64,000 nt of DNA. It comes from Chlorobiaceae bacterium. GTDB taxonomy: Bacteria; Bacteroidota; Chlorobiia; Chlorobiales; Chlorobiaceae. Position numbers and translations under genes: made by a program. The notes under the pieces are model-generated. The model saw only the letters and a list, made by a program, of their open reading frames with translations, did no database searches and had not been told where the DNA came from. Location: the NCBI GenBank assembly GCA_013334225.1, contig JAAXXY010000005.1, forward strand, positions 1-64,000. Direction: 5' to 3'. Positions within the stretch are counted from its first letter, which is position 1, and the number at the start of each line of letters is the position of its first letter. This document shows positions 24,121 through 32,431 of this stretch, one piece after another.

Positions 24121-26187
24121 ATGTTTAATAGAAGCCTGCTTCTCACTGTTGTTCTATTGGGAAGTGTGTCACCGATATACGGAGCGAATACCAAGACATC
24201 TATCGCTTCCACCGCATCGGTGATCCTCAGGCCGACACCCCCGGAAGAAGAAGCAGGAAAATATATCAGCCAGTATCTGCTGAAGCAGCATTACAGAAGA
24301 GTTCCCGTCAATGATTCTCTGTCCGTTCAGATATTCAATCGTTATATCGAGAATCTTGACGCAAGCAAAAACTATTTTACTGCAGTAGAAGTCGAAAACC
24401 TTCGAAAATTGTATGGCAACCGATTTGATGACGAATTCCATTCCGGGAAATCCGATGCAGGTTTTGCCATCTACAATTTTTTCGTGAAAAGGGCCAGGGA
24501 CAAAATGCGCTTCATGAAAGCCGTTGCAGATACCGTCAACTTCAATTTCTCCGTTCCGGAAACCCTCGAACTCGACCGGAAAGGGAGCAAATGGCCGGCT
24601 GACATGCAGCAGCTTGTCGAGCTCTGGAAAAAAGAACTGAAATATCAGTGGCTCAATCTGAAGTATACAGGAGAGAACAGTCCGAACATTCGCGGAGCTC
24701 TTTCAAAAAGCCTGACGAGCCGTCTGAACATGCTGAACAGGCAGCGGCCCGATGATGCCTTCCAGGTATATGCCAATGCGGTAACCACCTCTTTTGATCC
24801 GCATACGAACTATTTTTCGCCTGACGAGTATGAGAACTTCCAGATCGACATGAGCCGGTCTCTTGAAGGGATCGGTGCAAAACTGCAGAGTGAAAACGAA
24901 TTCACGGTTGTCAACGAAGTTATCCCTGGTGGTCCTGCATTCAGGGGTAACCTGCTGAAAAAAGGTGACAAGATCATCGGTGTGGGACAGGGACCAACAG
25001 ACGAGCTGATAGATGTAACCGGATGGAGGATCAATGATGTCGTGAAATTGATCCGCGGCAGGAAAGGGACATTGGTCCGGCTGAAAGTGCTGCCCGCAAA
25101 CCAGGGAGGCCGTGGACCTGCGAAGCTCGTTCAGATAGTGCGCGACAGGATAAATCTCGAGGAGCAGGCGGCTCGGAAAAGTGTGATCATGCAGGGAGGC
25201 AAAAAGATCGGTGTCGTCACCATTCCCTCGTTTTACCTCGATTTTGATGGACAGCAGAAAAACATGGCTGAATATAACAGCACAACACATGATGTGACGC
25301 GTATCATAGGAGAACTGGTATCGGATCATGTTGACGGCATTGTCGTCGATCTCAGGGACAACGGCGGAGGATCGCTGGAAGAAGCAGTAAATGTTACAGG
25401 ACTCTTTATTCCTTTTGGCCCTGTCGTCCAGATCAGCAATGTCAATGGCGGTAAAACCATACTGAGGGATGAAGACCGGCGAGCTCTCTACAATGGTCCG
25501 CTTGCCGTACTGGTCAATCGCTACAGTGCATCTGCATCGGAAATATTTGCAGCTGCGGTACAGGATTACGGCAGGGGAGTGATTATCGGTGAGAGAACAT
25601 TCGGCAAGGGCACAGTACAAAGTCTGCTCAAGCTTGCCAGACCTTTCTCTTTTTTCGGCAAACCCGCCGATCTTGGTGAGCTGAAGCTTACGATTGCAAA
25701 ATTCTACAGGATATCGGGCGGAAGCACTCAGCATAAGGGAGTTGTTCCTGATATAACGATGCCGTCGATGGTCGATACGACAACGATCGGAGAGGACACC
25801 TATACAAGCAGTCTGCCCTGGAGCAGCATTTCAAGGTCATTTTTCCGCCCGTTGGGGGATATTTCTTCTGAAGATATCGATGTTCTTCGGCAGAAATTCA
25901 AAGAACGTTCCTCAAAAAACCGCTTTTACCAGTCCTATCTGCGTGACCTGGGAGTTCTTGACCAGATCCGCCGTAAAAAGTCTGTTTCGCTGCAGGAAAC
26001 CGTATTCAGGACCGAAACGGAAACAATTAAACAGATTGAGAAACAGTGGGTTCGTGAGCCTGATTCGACAAAAGACATCAACAAGGATGTCGTACTGAAC
26101 CAGTCTGCGGCGGTTGTTTCGGACCTGGCGTCATTGAAGGCCGCCCATCGGCAGACCGTCATAAGGGTAATGCCTCCGCTCAATTGA
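24121..26187 (+). CDS. prc: Carboxy-terminal processing (tail-specific) protease
   Basis: 688 residues from ATG 24121 (MFNRSLLLTVVLLGS), which gives a proper signal peptide; an upstream start would bury it. The N-terminal helical domain contains HYRRVPVNDSLSVQIFNRYIENLD. A PDZ domain follows (LEGIGAKLQSENEFTVVNEVIPGGPAF). The S41 protease core has GIVVDLRDNGGGSLEEAV, the catalytic Ser in NRYSASASEIFAAAVQDYGR and the catalytic Lys in GERTFGKGTVQSL. It degrades or trims periplasmic proteins. A conserved C-terminal domain is also present, as in E. coli Prc. Confidence 0.93.
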   Translation: MFNRSLLLTVVLLGSVSPIYGANTKTSIASTASVILRPTPPEEEAGKYISQYLLKQHYRRVPVNDSLSVQIFNRYIENLDASKNYFTAVEVENLRKLYGNRFDDEFHSGKSDAGFAIYNFFVKRARDKMRFMKAVADTVNFNFSVPETLELDRKGSKWPADMQQLVELWKKELKYQWLNLKYTGENSPNIRGALSKSLTSRLNMLNRQRPDDAFQVYANAVTTSFDPHTNYFSPDEYENFQIDMSRSLEGIGAKLQSENEFTVVNEVIPGGPAFRGNLLKKGDKIIGVGQGPTDELIDVTGWRINDVVKLIRGRKGTLVRLKVLPANQGGRGPAKLVQIVRDRINLEEQAARKSVIMQGGKKIGVVTIPSFYLDFDGQQKNMAEYNSTTHDVTRIIGELVSDHVDGIVVDLRDNGGGSLEEAVNVTGLFIPFGPVVQISNVNGGKTILRDEDRRALYNGPLAVLVNRYSASASEIFAAAVQDYGRGVIIGERTFGKGTVQSLLKLARPFSFFGKPADLGELKLTIAKFYRISGGSTQHKGVVPDITMPSMVDTTTIGEDTYTSSLPWSSISRSFFRPLGDISSEDIDVLRQKFKERSSKNRFYQSYLRDLGVLDQIRRKKSVSLQETVFRTETETIKQIEKQWVREPDSTKDINKDVVLNQSAAVVSDLASLKAAHRQTVIRVMPPLN

Positions 26188-26497
26188 CCGGTGTTCTGTT
26201 TTACAAACCCCATCCCTGTCACCATTACACACAGTGAACGCTTTTGCTTTTCAGTTCAGAACGTATTGACATGATGAGCACTGACTATGGAAAAAATATT
26301 CAGTACGATTGTATTTATATTATTTCTGTCGCCGAGTTCCTTACAGTTTGATATATTGATAACAATTGTAAATAACACGGGGATTCAATATTGAAGTAAA
26401 GATATTGACTTGATGAAATTATTATTTTTATAATTTTGTTGTATAGGGAACAATATAAAAAAGGAATTTTTTGTAACCTTATCAACTCATAACAGTT
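26188..26497. other. AT-rich intergenic region
   Basis: 310 bases between prc and the cytochrome gene. It contains no supportable gene. The last 150 bases are strongly AT-rich and probably hold the cytochrome promoter. Confidence 0.4.
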
Positions 26498-26932
26498 ATG
26501 AAACGATTGTTAATCATAGCCGGGCTGTGGACGATTTTTTGCTCTGCATCGACATTTGCTGAAACAACCAGGACGGACGGAAAAGCGATTTTCGACAGAA
26601 ACTGCAGTGTCTGCCATTCTATCACTCCTCCACCAAAATCAGCACCTCCAATGATGCCTTTAGCCTCACGGTATCATCAGAAATTCAAGACAAAGGCAGA
26701 GGGGGTCAATCATATGGCGGCTTATCTGAAAACGCCGGACAAGAATAAAGCTGTGGATCCGCAGGCTGTTGAAAGGTTTGGACTTATGCCGGCCTTATCC
26801 CTTCCGGACAAGGAATTGCGCATTGTGTCGGAATGGGTATGGGATCAATATAATTCCAGTTTCGGCGGATGCGGCGGGCCTGGAGGGCAAGGTCAGGGCC
26901 GGGGATGGAGAAAGGGGCAGCTGAATAAATAA
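26498..26932 (+). CDS. Periplasmic monohaem cytochrome c
   Basis: 144 residues with signal peptide (about 1-21, ending STFAE). One haem site, NCSVCHSITPPP, with a probable axial Met in RFGLMPALSLPDKEL. The C-terminus FGGCGGPGGQGQGRGWRKG is an unusual glycine-rich extension with an extra Cys. It resembles small electron-transfer cytochromes; the partner is unknown. A terminator follows at 26973. Confidence 0.85.
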   Translation: MKRLLIIAGLWTIFCSASTFAETTRTDGKAIFDRNCSVCHSITPPPKSAPPMMPLASRYHQKFKTKAEGVNHMAAYLKTPDKNKAVDPQAVERFGLMPALSLPDKELRIVSEWVWDQYNSSFGGCGGPGGQGQGRGWRKGQLNK

Positions 26933-26972
26933 AAGGCTCACGGTATTCTGTATTTCATCAAAACGTTATTAT

Positions 26973-27014
26973 ACACCTTCAGTCTGCTGGTAATGACTGG
27001 AGGTGTTTTTTATT
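26973..27014 (+). terminator. Rho-independent terminator of the cytochrome gene
   Basis: ACACCTTCAGTC pairs imperfectly with GACTGGAGGTGT, followed by a run of T from 27006. Confidence 0.75.
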
Positions 27015-27252
27015 AAAACAATATTTTTCCCGGTTTATGTTATATGTTATTCGCTATTATTTTTTTGATTAAAAGAATTATCAATTGTTATGATTTATCC
27101 GTTGACGAGCGTCAATATAGTTGGCTTTTATTATCCTCTCGGGTTATGAATTGTAATGATTGCTGCGAACAACGGTATAAATGCTGAGCGGGTATATGAG
27201 ACAATAGCCTCCCGGCATAATGGTAAAAGAAGATTGCAGGAAAAAATATCTG

Positions 27253-27295
27253 GACAAAAAAACACCGGAACATGCAGCTGAAAATTCCGGAGTGT
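27253..27295 (-). terminator. Terminator left from a lost gene
   Basis: On the minus strand ACTCCGGAA and TTCCGGTGT form a stem followed by seven T. It follows the gene stump at 27319-27360 but no intact gene. Confidence 0.5.
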
Positions 27296-27318
27296 CACAG
27301 CTGTTGTTACAGTTTGTC

Positions 27319-27360
27319 TTACGCCAGAAAGGTGTTGCCGTCGGGATCGATGATCAGCCG
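27319..27360 (-). pseudogene. 3' stump of a deleted gene (glyoxalase-like ending)
   Basis: Minus-strand codons encode RLIIDPDGNTFLA then stop. 'DPDGN.F' is the usual ending of glyoxalase/bleomycin-resistance-fold proteins. A stop occurs immediately before it in frame, so only the last 13 codons survive. A terminator-like hairpin follows at 27295-27253. The remaining parts of the 476-base gap hold no gene. Confidence 0.4.
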
Positions 27361-27403
27361 TTAAAATTCACCGACAAGTTTTGATTTGATCATTCTGTTT
27401 GTT

Positions 27404-27429
27404 ATCATATGAGTAAACATTCATATGAT
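27404..27429. promoter_or_regulatory. Palindromic operator O1 for the ArsR-type regulator
   Basis: ATCATATGA (27404-27412), 8-base spacer, TCATATGAT (27421-27429): a perfect 9-bp inverted repeat lying over the annotated start. A second copy with the same spacer precedes the efflux gene (27815-27840). This is the form of ArsR/SmtB operators. Confidence 0.7.
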
Positions 27430-27801
27430 ATGAGCCATCATTTCAACAACGGAGAAGAGGGCTGTCAGGAAGAGTGCTTTCATCCCGACATCGTCGAGCG
27501 CATCCGCAGCGAGATGCCGGAAGAAAAGCTGCTCGAGGGGCTCGCACAGCTTTTCAAGGTACTTGGAGACAATACCAGGATCAGAATACTGAACGCTCTT
27601 TATAAAACCGAGCTTTGTGTATGCGATCTCACTTCGGTTCTCGGCATGAATCAGTCTGCAGTGTCACACCAGTTGCGAGTGCTGAGGGATGCGAAAATCG
27701 TGAAGTCAAGAAAAAAAGGGAAAAATGTACTGTACAGCCTTGATGACAGCCATATTTCCGGTCTGATTCAGTTGGGGAGCGAACATGTGCATGAGCAATG
27801 A
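27409..27801 (+). CDS. ArsR/SmtB-family metalloregulator
   Basis: 130 residues. Winged-helix core: LLEGLAQLFKVLGDNTRIRILNALYKTELCVCDLTSVLGMNQSAVSHQLRVLRDAKIV, then KNVLYSLDDSHI. The ELCVCDL motif places metal-ligand cysteines in helix 3, as in CadC/ArsR types; the extra N-terminal C-x(3)-C and His residues could also bind metal, as in CadC. The first ATG lies inside the operator; an ATG seven codons downstream (27430) would put the operator just upstream, and neither has a clear ribosome binding site. It is expected to repress itself and the efflux gene that follows. Confidence 0.88.
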   Translation: MSKHSYDMSHHFNNGEEGCQEECFHPDIVERIRSEMPEEKLLEGLAQLFKVLGDNTRIRILNALYKTELCVCDLTSVLGMNQSAVSHQLRVLRDAKIVKSRKKGKNVLYSLDDSHISGLIQLGSEHVHEQ

Positions 27802-27814
27802 TATTTTTTTCTTT

Positions 27815-27840
27815 TACATATGAATATATTATCATGTGAT
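27815..27840. promoter_or_regulatory. Palindromic operator O2 before the efflux permease
   Basis: TACATATGA, 8-base spacer ATATATTA, TCATGTGAT. It has the same architecture as O1 with two mismatching positions. It lies 30 bases before the permease start. Confidence 0.65.
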
Positions 27841-27869
27841 TACTTGTTGTTTTAAAAAAGGGGGTAAAG

Positions 27870-29042
27870 ATGCCTGATGTATTTAACATCTTTTATTCTG
27901 TCATTCTTGCATCATGGAATGTTCTTCTTGATTCAGCACCTTTTGTGCTGCTCGGATTCTTCATGTCGGGATTATTGAAGGCTTTTCTTCCGGACGATTT
28001 CGTGTCAAGGCATTTGAGCGGCAGGGGAGTTGGAAGTATCCTGAAAGGCGCTTTGCTCGGCGTCCCGATTCCTCTCTGCAGTTGCGGGGTCCTGCCGGCA
28101 GCTGCAGGCCTTAAAAAGCAGGGTGCAGGAAAAGGTGCGGTCACTTCGTTTCTCATTTCAACACCTGAAACGGGTAAAGATGCAATAGCGGTTACCTATG
28201 CCCTTCTCGATCCCCTTATGGCAGTAGTCCGGCCGGTCGTGGCCTTAATTATGGCGATAGGAACGGGGATATTCGTTTCTTTTTCAGAGAGAGGGATAAA
28301 TGGGATGGACCATTCTGAAAATGATGCCGGAAATGGTCATTCACAAACATGCAGTTCCTCATGCTGCACCACTCATTCCGTGATTGAAAAGAGATCGATA
28401 TACGAAAAATTCAGGGGGGGGATGTCATTTGCATTCGGAGATCTGCTGAAAGATGTTGCGGGATGGCTGTTTGTCGGCATCATGATTTCCGGTTTGATAT
28501 CTGTTTTTGTTTCGACTGAAATAGTGGAACGGTTTTTTTCGAATGAATTCCTTTCAATGATTCTGATGTTCCTGTTTTCAGTACCTTTGTATGTTTGCGC
28601 CACTTCTTCCACGCCTATCGTTGCGGCTCTTGCGCTGAAAGGACTTTCTCCCGGTGCGGCTCTTGTTTTTCTTCTTGCCGGCCCAGCAACAAATGCGGCT
28701 TCACTTCCGGTCATTTCAAGAATTCTCGGAAAAAAAGCAACAGGGGTATATCTGCTTTCCATTGTCATCATATCGATAATATCAGGATTCCTGGTGAACG
28801 ATCTTTACCTGTATCTGGGTCTGGATATAAAACATTGGGTAAGCCAGGCGATTCATGAGGAAGGCGGAGTTGTTCCTGCAGTATCTTCCATTCTTCTCGT
28901 CTCGCTGGTGATCAAATCATTTCTGCCGGCGAAACGCTCCTGTTGCGATACCGGGGCACATAGCCATGAGGGTTCACATGAAGAGAACAATGCAAAGATT
29001 CACAACGAAGATCATCTGCATTGCGAGTGCGGAAAATCATAA
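27870..29042 (+). CDS. SO_0444-type Cu/Zn efflux permease
   Basis: 390 residues, about eight to ten membrane helices. The permease motif GVPIPLCSCGVLPAAAGLKKQGAGKGAVTSFLISTPETGKD is diagnostic of the DUF318/SO_0444 family, and SVPLYVCATSSTPIVAALALKG follows. A Cys/His-rich loop (HSQTCSSSCCTTHS) lies mid-protein and a His/Cys-rich tail (SHEGSHEENN, HNEDHLHCECGKS) ends it; both are probable metal-capture segments. The gene is preceded by operator O2 and follows the regulator, which fits metal-inducible export. The exact metal cannot be read from sequence. Confidence 0.9.
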   Translation: MPDVFNIFYSVILASWNVLLDSAPFVLLGFFMSGLLKAFLPDDFVSRHLSGRGVGSILKGALLGVPIPLCSCGVLPAAAGLKKQGAGKGAVTSFLISTPETGKDAIAVTYALLDPLMAVVRPVVALIMAIGTGIFVSFSERGINGMDHSENDAGNGHSQTCSSSCCTTHSVIEKRSIYEKFRGGMSFAFGDLLKDVAGWLFVGIMISGLISVFVSTEIVERFFSNEFLSMILMFLFSVPLYVCATSSTPIVAALALKGLSPGAALVFLLAGPATNAASLPVISRILGKKATGVYLLSIVIISIISGFLVNDLYLYLGLDIKHWVSQAIHEEGGVVPAVSSILLVSLVIKSFLPAKRSCCDTGAHSHEGSHEENNAKIHNEDHLHCECGKS

Positions 29043-29062
29043 AAATCAGATCGAGGCATGCT

Positions 29063-31345
29063 TTAAAGCTTCCTTGTTTTGAGCCGGAGTGAGTTGCTGA
29101 CAACAGAAACGCTGCTTCCAGCCATGGCAAGTCCTGAAAACACAGGGTTCAGGAATATACCCCAGATCGGGTAAAGGACCCCTGCGGCAAGCGGAATCCC
29201 GATGATGTTGTATATAAATGCCCAGAACAGGTTCTGGCGGATAACGTTCATCGTGGCATGAGAGAGCGTTATAGCCTGTGCAATTTTTCTGATATCGCCC
29301 TTGAGAAGGGTAATGCCAGCCGACTCGATTGCGATATCGGTTCCTGTAGCCATGGCGATACCGACATCAGCCAGCGCGAGGGCGGGAGCGTCATTGATGC
29401 CGTCGCCGGCCATTGCGACTTTTTTTCCGTTTGCCTGAAGATCCTTGATTTTATCGGCCTTCTCGCCGGGCATGACTTCGGAGAAAACATCATCGATACC
29501 TACCTGTCTTGCGATGTATGCTGCAGCTGATTTATTGTCTCCGGTCAGCATGATAACTTTCAGGCCCATGCGGTGCAACGCGGACACCGATTCGGCAGCA
29601 TTCGGTTTTACCGTATCGCTCAGAGCGATAAGGCCTTTTGCTGTCCCGTTTTCTTCGACGATTACAACGGTTTTTCCCTGGTCCTGAAGCTTCGTGATTT
29701 CAGGATTGCCTTTTTCCTTATCACCTGGTTTTCGAACTACAATCCACCTCCCGTCGATCGAGCCTGAGACTCCGATTCCTTCAAGAGCCTCGAATGATGC
29801 GATCTCGACGAGACCAAGGCCTTTCTGCCTGGCATTTTCAACGACAGCCCTCGCAAGCGGATGTTCCGAGCGGTTTTCAACACTTGCCGCGAGCTGAAGT
29901 ACATGATTTTCTTGAGCAGTGCCTTCTTTAAACGCTATGATATCTGAAACATCGGGGTTTCCGGTTGTGATTGTCCCGGTTTTATCGAGCACGATGGTGT
30001 CGACAGCCGCAAGCTTTTCAAGGCTTTCGGCGTTACGGATCAGAATACCGTATTCAGCGCCTTTGCCGACACCGACTATGATGGCCGTCGGCGTAGCGAG
30101 GCCGAGTGCACAGGGACATGCTATCACGAGAATACCAACCATTCCCATGATACCGAATGACAGTGCCTGCGAAAAACCGATGAAATAAGAACCTGCGGTA
30201 AGCCAGACGATCAAACAGAGTAGAGCGATAACAAGCACGGCAGGCACAAAAACACCTGCAATCCTGTCGGCGATATGCTGTATGGGTGCCCTGGACCCCT
30301 GTGCATCCTCCACCATTCTGATGATGCGGGAGAGCATCGTATCCTTGCCGACATTCGAAGCGAGAAAGGTGAAGGAACCCTGTTTGTTGATCGTTCCTCC
30401 GATGACCGTGTCGCCTTTCTTTTTATCCACAGGCAGGGGTTCGCCAGAAACCATGGATTCGTCGACTGCTGAAACACCATCAGTGATGGTGCCGTCTACG
30501 GGAATTTTAGTCCCGGGTTTTACGATCACTTCGTCGCCTTTTCTTACCTGTTCGAGAGGAATTTCCATCTCCTTGCCGTTTCTCAGCACAAGGGCGGATT
30601 TTGCCTGAAGGCCGATGAGCTTTTCGATGGCTTCACCGGTTTTCATCTTCGAGCGGGCTTCCAGATATTTGCCGAGCAGAACGAAACCTATAACGACGAT
30701 AGTGACATCGAAGTATGTATAATCGGGGATGCGCAGAAGGAGCTTTATCGGAGGAATGAGGGTTATGAGGGCGCTGAAGATGTAGGCCGTCAGCGTGCCG
30801 ATACCGATCAGCGTGTCCATGTTAGCCGCTCCCGTGCGGATAAAGAGCGTTATGCCATGAAGGAACGGAGCTCCGGTGCGGAAAACCATGTAGGTCGAAA
30901 TTGCCATGGAGACCACATTGAACAGCTCCATCGGAACCGGCAGTTTGGGTACGGCAGGAACGATCTTTGCCGCGATATCCCACATCATCAGCAGGAAAAC
31001 AAGAAGGGCCAGAGGAAATGCAAAATGTACCTTTGCGAGCTGTTCGTCGAGTTCACGCTGCTTTTCTTCCTTAATCAGGGAAACATCACCCGCAGGAGCG
31101 GAAGGGAAAAGCGGACAGGCATCGCTTTCGGGATGCTCGGCGATTATGCTGTAACCATATTTTTCGATGATCCCGTTGAGCGCATCGACGGAAAGAGGTT
31201 CACCCTCGAATTCGATACTTGCTTTTTCCGTTGCAAGATTGACATCGACCTGGCGGATGCCCTCGACTTTCGAGAGCTTTTTTGTGATGATGGCCGCACA
31301 GCTCGCGCAGTGCATACCTTTGACCGTGTAGGTTTCTTTGCTCAT
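29063..31345 (-). CDS. copA: Copper-exporting P1B-type ATPase
   Basis: 760 residues from ATG 31345 ([10 protein letters not shown]). This start is chosen because it overlaps the DUF305 stop by 4 bp (ATGA). One N-terminal HMA domain with [12 protein letters not shown]. The membrane metal site is [13 protein letters not shown] (CPC). The phosphorylation site is [30 protein letters not shown] and [21 protein letters not shown] follow. The last helices contain [15 protein letters not shown] and [15 protein letters not shown], the Cu+-ATPase signatures (YN and MxxSS). It pumps Cu+ to the periplasm. It forms an operon with DUF305 and faces the SO_0444 gene. Confidence 0.95.
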   Translation of the reverse strand: MSKETYTVKGMHCASCAAIITKKLSKVEGIRQVDVNLATEKASIEFEGEPLSVDALNGIIEKYGYSIIAEHPESDACPLFPSAPAGDVSLIKEEKQRELDEQLAKVHFAFPLALLVFLLMMWDIAAKIVPAVPKLPVPMELFNVVSMAISTYMVFRTGAPFLHGITLFIRTGAANMDTLIGIGTLTAYIFSALITLIPPIKLLLRIPDYTYFDVTIVVIGFVLLGKYLEARSKMKTGEAIEKLIGLQAKSALVLRNGKEMEIPLEQVRKGDEVIVKPGTKIPVDGTITDGVSAVDESMVSGEPLPVDKKKGDTVIGGTINKQGSFTFLASNVGKDTMLSRIIRMVEDAQGSRAPIQHIADRIAGVFVPAVLVIALLCLIVWLTAGSYFIGFSQALSFGIMGMVGILVIACPCALGLATPTAIIVGVGKGAEYGILIRNAESLEKLAAVDTIVLDKTGTITTGNPDVSDIIAFKEGTAQENHVLQLAASVENRSEHPLARAVVENARQKGLGLVEIASFEALEGIGVSGSIDGRWIVVRKPGDKEKGNPEITKLQDQGKTVVIVEENGTAKGLIALSDTVKPNAAESVSALHRMGLKVIMLTGDNKSAAAYIARQVGIDDVFSEVMPGEKADKIKDLQANGKKVAMAGDGINDAPALALADVGIAMATGTDIAIESAGITLLKGDIRKIAQAITLSHATMNVIRQNLFWAFIYNIIGIPLAAGVLYPIWGIFLNPVFSGLAMAGSSVSVVSNSLRLKTRKL

Positions 31346-31923
31346 GGACATGGGCATATGTCTGCAGTGTTATACCAGGATTTTCTCCATACCCTGAGAA
31401 GTGCATGGTTTTCCTGCATGAACCGTTCGTTTTCATCGGCATTGTCGAGAATTTCCGAACGGTTTGATTTCAAGCGGATCGTCCCGGCCATTTGTATTCC
31501 TCTTTCATGATGGGCGATCAGTGCGTTCAGGAAACGGAGATCAAACGTATGGTTGTAGGCTCCGAGATGGGCAACCTGAGGGTCCTGACCGATTTTGCTG
31601 TTTCCGAACCATTGTATTTTCCATTTTTTCAGTTGTTCTATTGCTGCGGGTTCATTTTTGAGTATATCGGAGCGCAGTTTCAGGATCTCCGGCCTTCGAC
31701 TTGCCATTGCTTCCTGTGCAAGCAGTATCGCTTCACGATGATGAGCGATCATGTCATCGATGTACCTGAGGTCTGTCCATTTGTCCGAGGTATTCATATC
31801 CATAACGGATTTGTCATACATCGTCATACGATACTCGGGTGTAAGCCAGTAACCTGTTCCCGTACCGATGACGAAGGCCACAATCATCAGGGAAATTGTC
31901 AGGGGCAAAGATACTTTCTGCAT
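31342..31923 (-). CDS. DUF305-family (CopM-like) periplasmic protein
   Basis: 193 residues from ATG 31923 ([15 protein letters not shown]), with a signal anchor or signal peptide at 1-25. The DUF305 repeats are [23 protein letters not shown] and [19 protein letters not shown], each with paired histidines able to bind copper. Ferritin-like helical fold. Homologues such as CopM bind periplasmic copper. The stop overlaps the copA start, so the two are translationally coupled. A 35-bp palindrome precedes the gene. Confidence 0.85.
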   Translation of the reverse strand: MQKVSLPLTISLMIVAFVIGTGTGYWLTPEYRMTMYDKSVMDMNTSDKWTDLRYIDDMIAHHREAILLAQEAMASRRPEILKLRSDILKNEPAAIEQLKKWKIQWFGNSKIGQDPQVAHLGAYNHTFDLRFLNALIAHHERGIQMAGTIRLKSNRSEILDNADENERFMQENHALLRVWRKSWYNTADICPCP

Positions 31924-31962
31924 GGAAGCTCTGTTATTGTTGTGCTTTACAAAGTGAGCCGG

Positions 31963-31997
31963 CAGCACCTGTACTTGCCATGCAAGGACAGGTGCTG
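31963..31997. promoter_or_regulatory. 35-bp palindrome upstream of the DUF305-copA operon
   Basis: CAGCACCTGT (31963-31972) and ACAGGTGCTG (31988-31997) are perfect arms, with inner arms CTTGC and GCAAG around CAT. It starts 40 bases before the DUF305 start. There is no T-tract, so it is an operator or mRNA hairpin candidate rather than a terminator. The inner CCTTGC..GGCAAG part recalls MerR-type metal regulator sites. Confidence 0.6.
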
Positions 31998-32275
31998 TAA
32001 TGATAACTATTATTTAAAACTTGCAGTTACGGAATTTGGTTCCGGCTCTGTAATTTATGCTGGTATGAAACAATTGTTTTACTGCAGCCATGCAAACGAA
32101 TGGCCAGTTATAAATAATTGAAAAGAAAAGTCAGCTTGTCACGTAATAACCATTAAGTAATATGATCGCAAAATAGGGTTTGCGATTCCTATATTGAAAA
32201 AGTAAGGATTTGTCCACATCTTCATCTTATTAGTCCGGCAACAATAAGTCGCAAGAAAATCCATGCGACGGGTCT

Positions 32276-32373
32276 GTCATTCCGCAATGAAGCGTAGCGT
32301 AATGAAGAATCCATTTTATTACTATAAAATAAGTTATGGATTCTTCGACCGACTGCATCGGCCTCAGAATGAC
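32276..32373. repeat. MITE-like palindromic element, copy 1
   Basis: It begins GTCATTCCGCAATGAAGCG, with GAAGAATCCATTTTAT inward, and ends ATGGATTCTTCGACC...CAGAATGAC: terminal inverted arms of about 35 bp around a short AT-rich centre. A second copy lies at 54323-54438. The gap 31998-32275 holds nothing recognised. The element ends 59 bases before the response-regulator start. Confidence 0.7.
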
Positions 32374-32431
32374 AAAATTGGAATTATTGTTGCTGACCAG
32401 GATGAACAGTTCTAATCGCCGGAATAATAAT

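Noticed and set aside
29043..29062. Terminator between SO_0444 and copA genes
   Set aside because: Only 20 bases separate the stops; a short GCTTTAAAGC palindrome inside copA's end is not a terminator.
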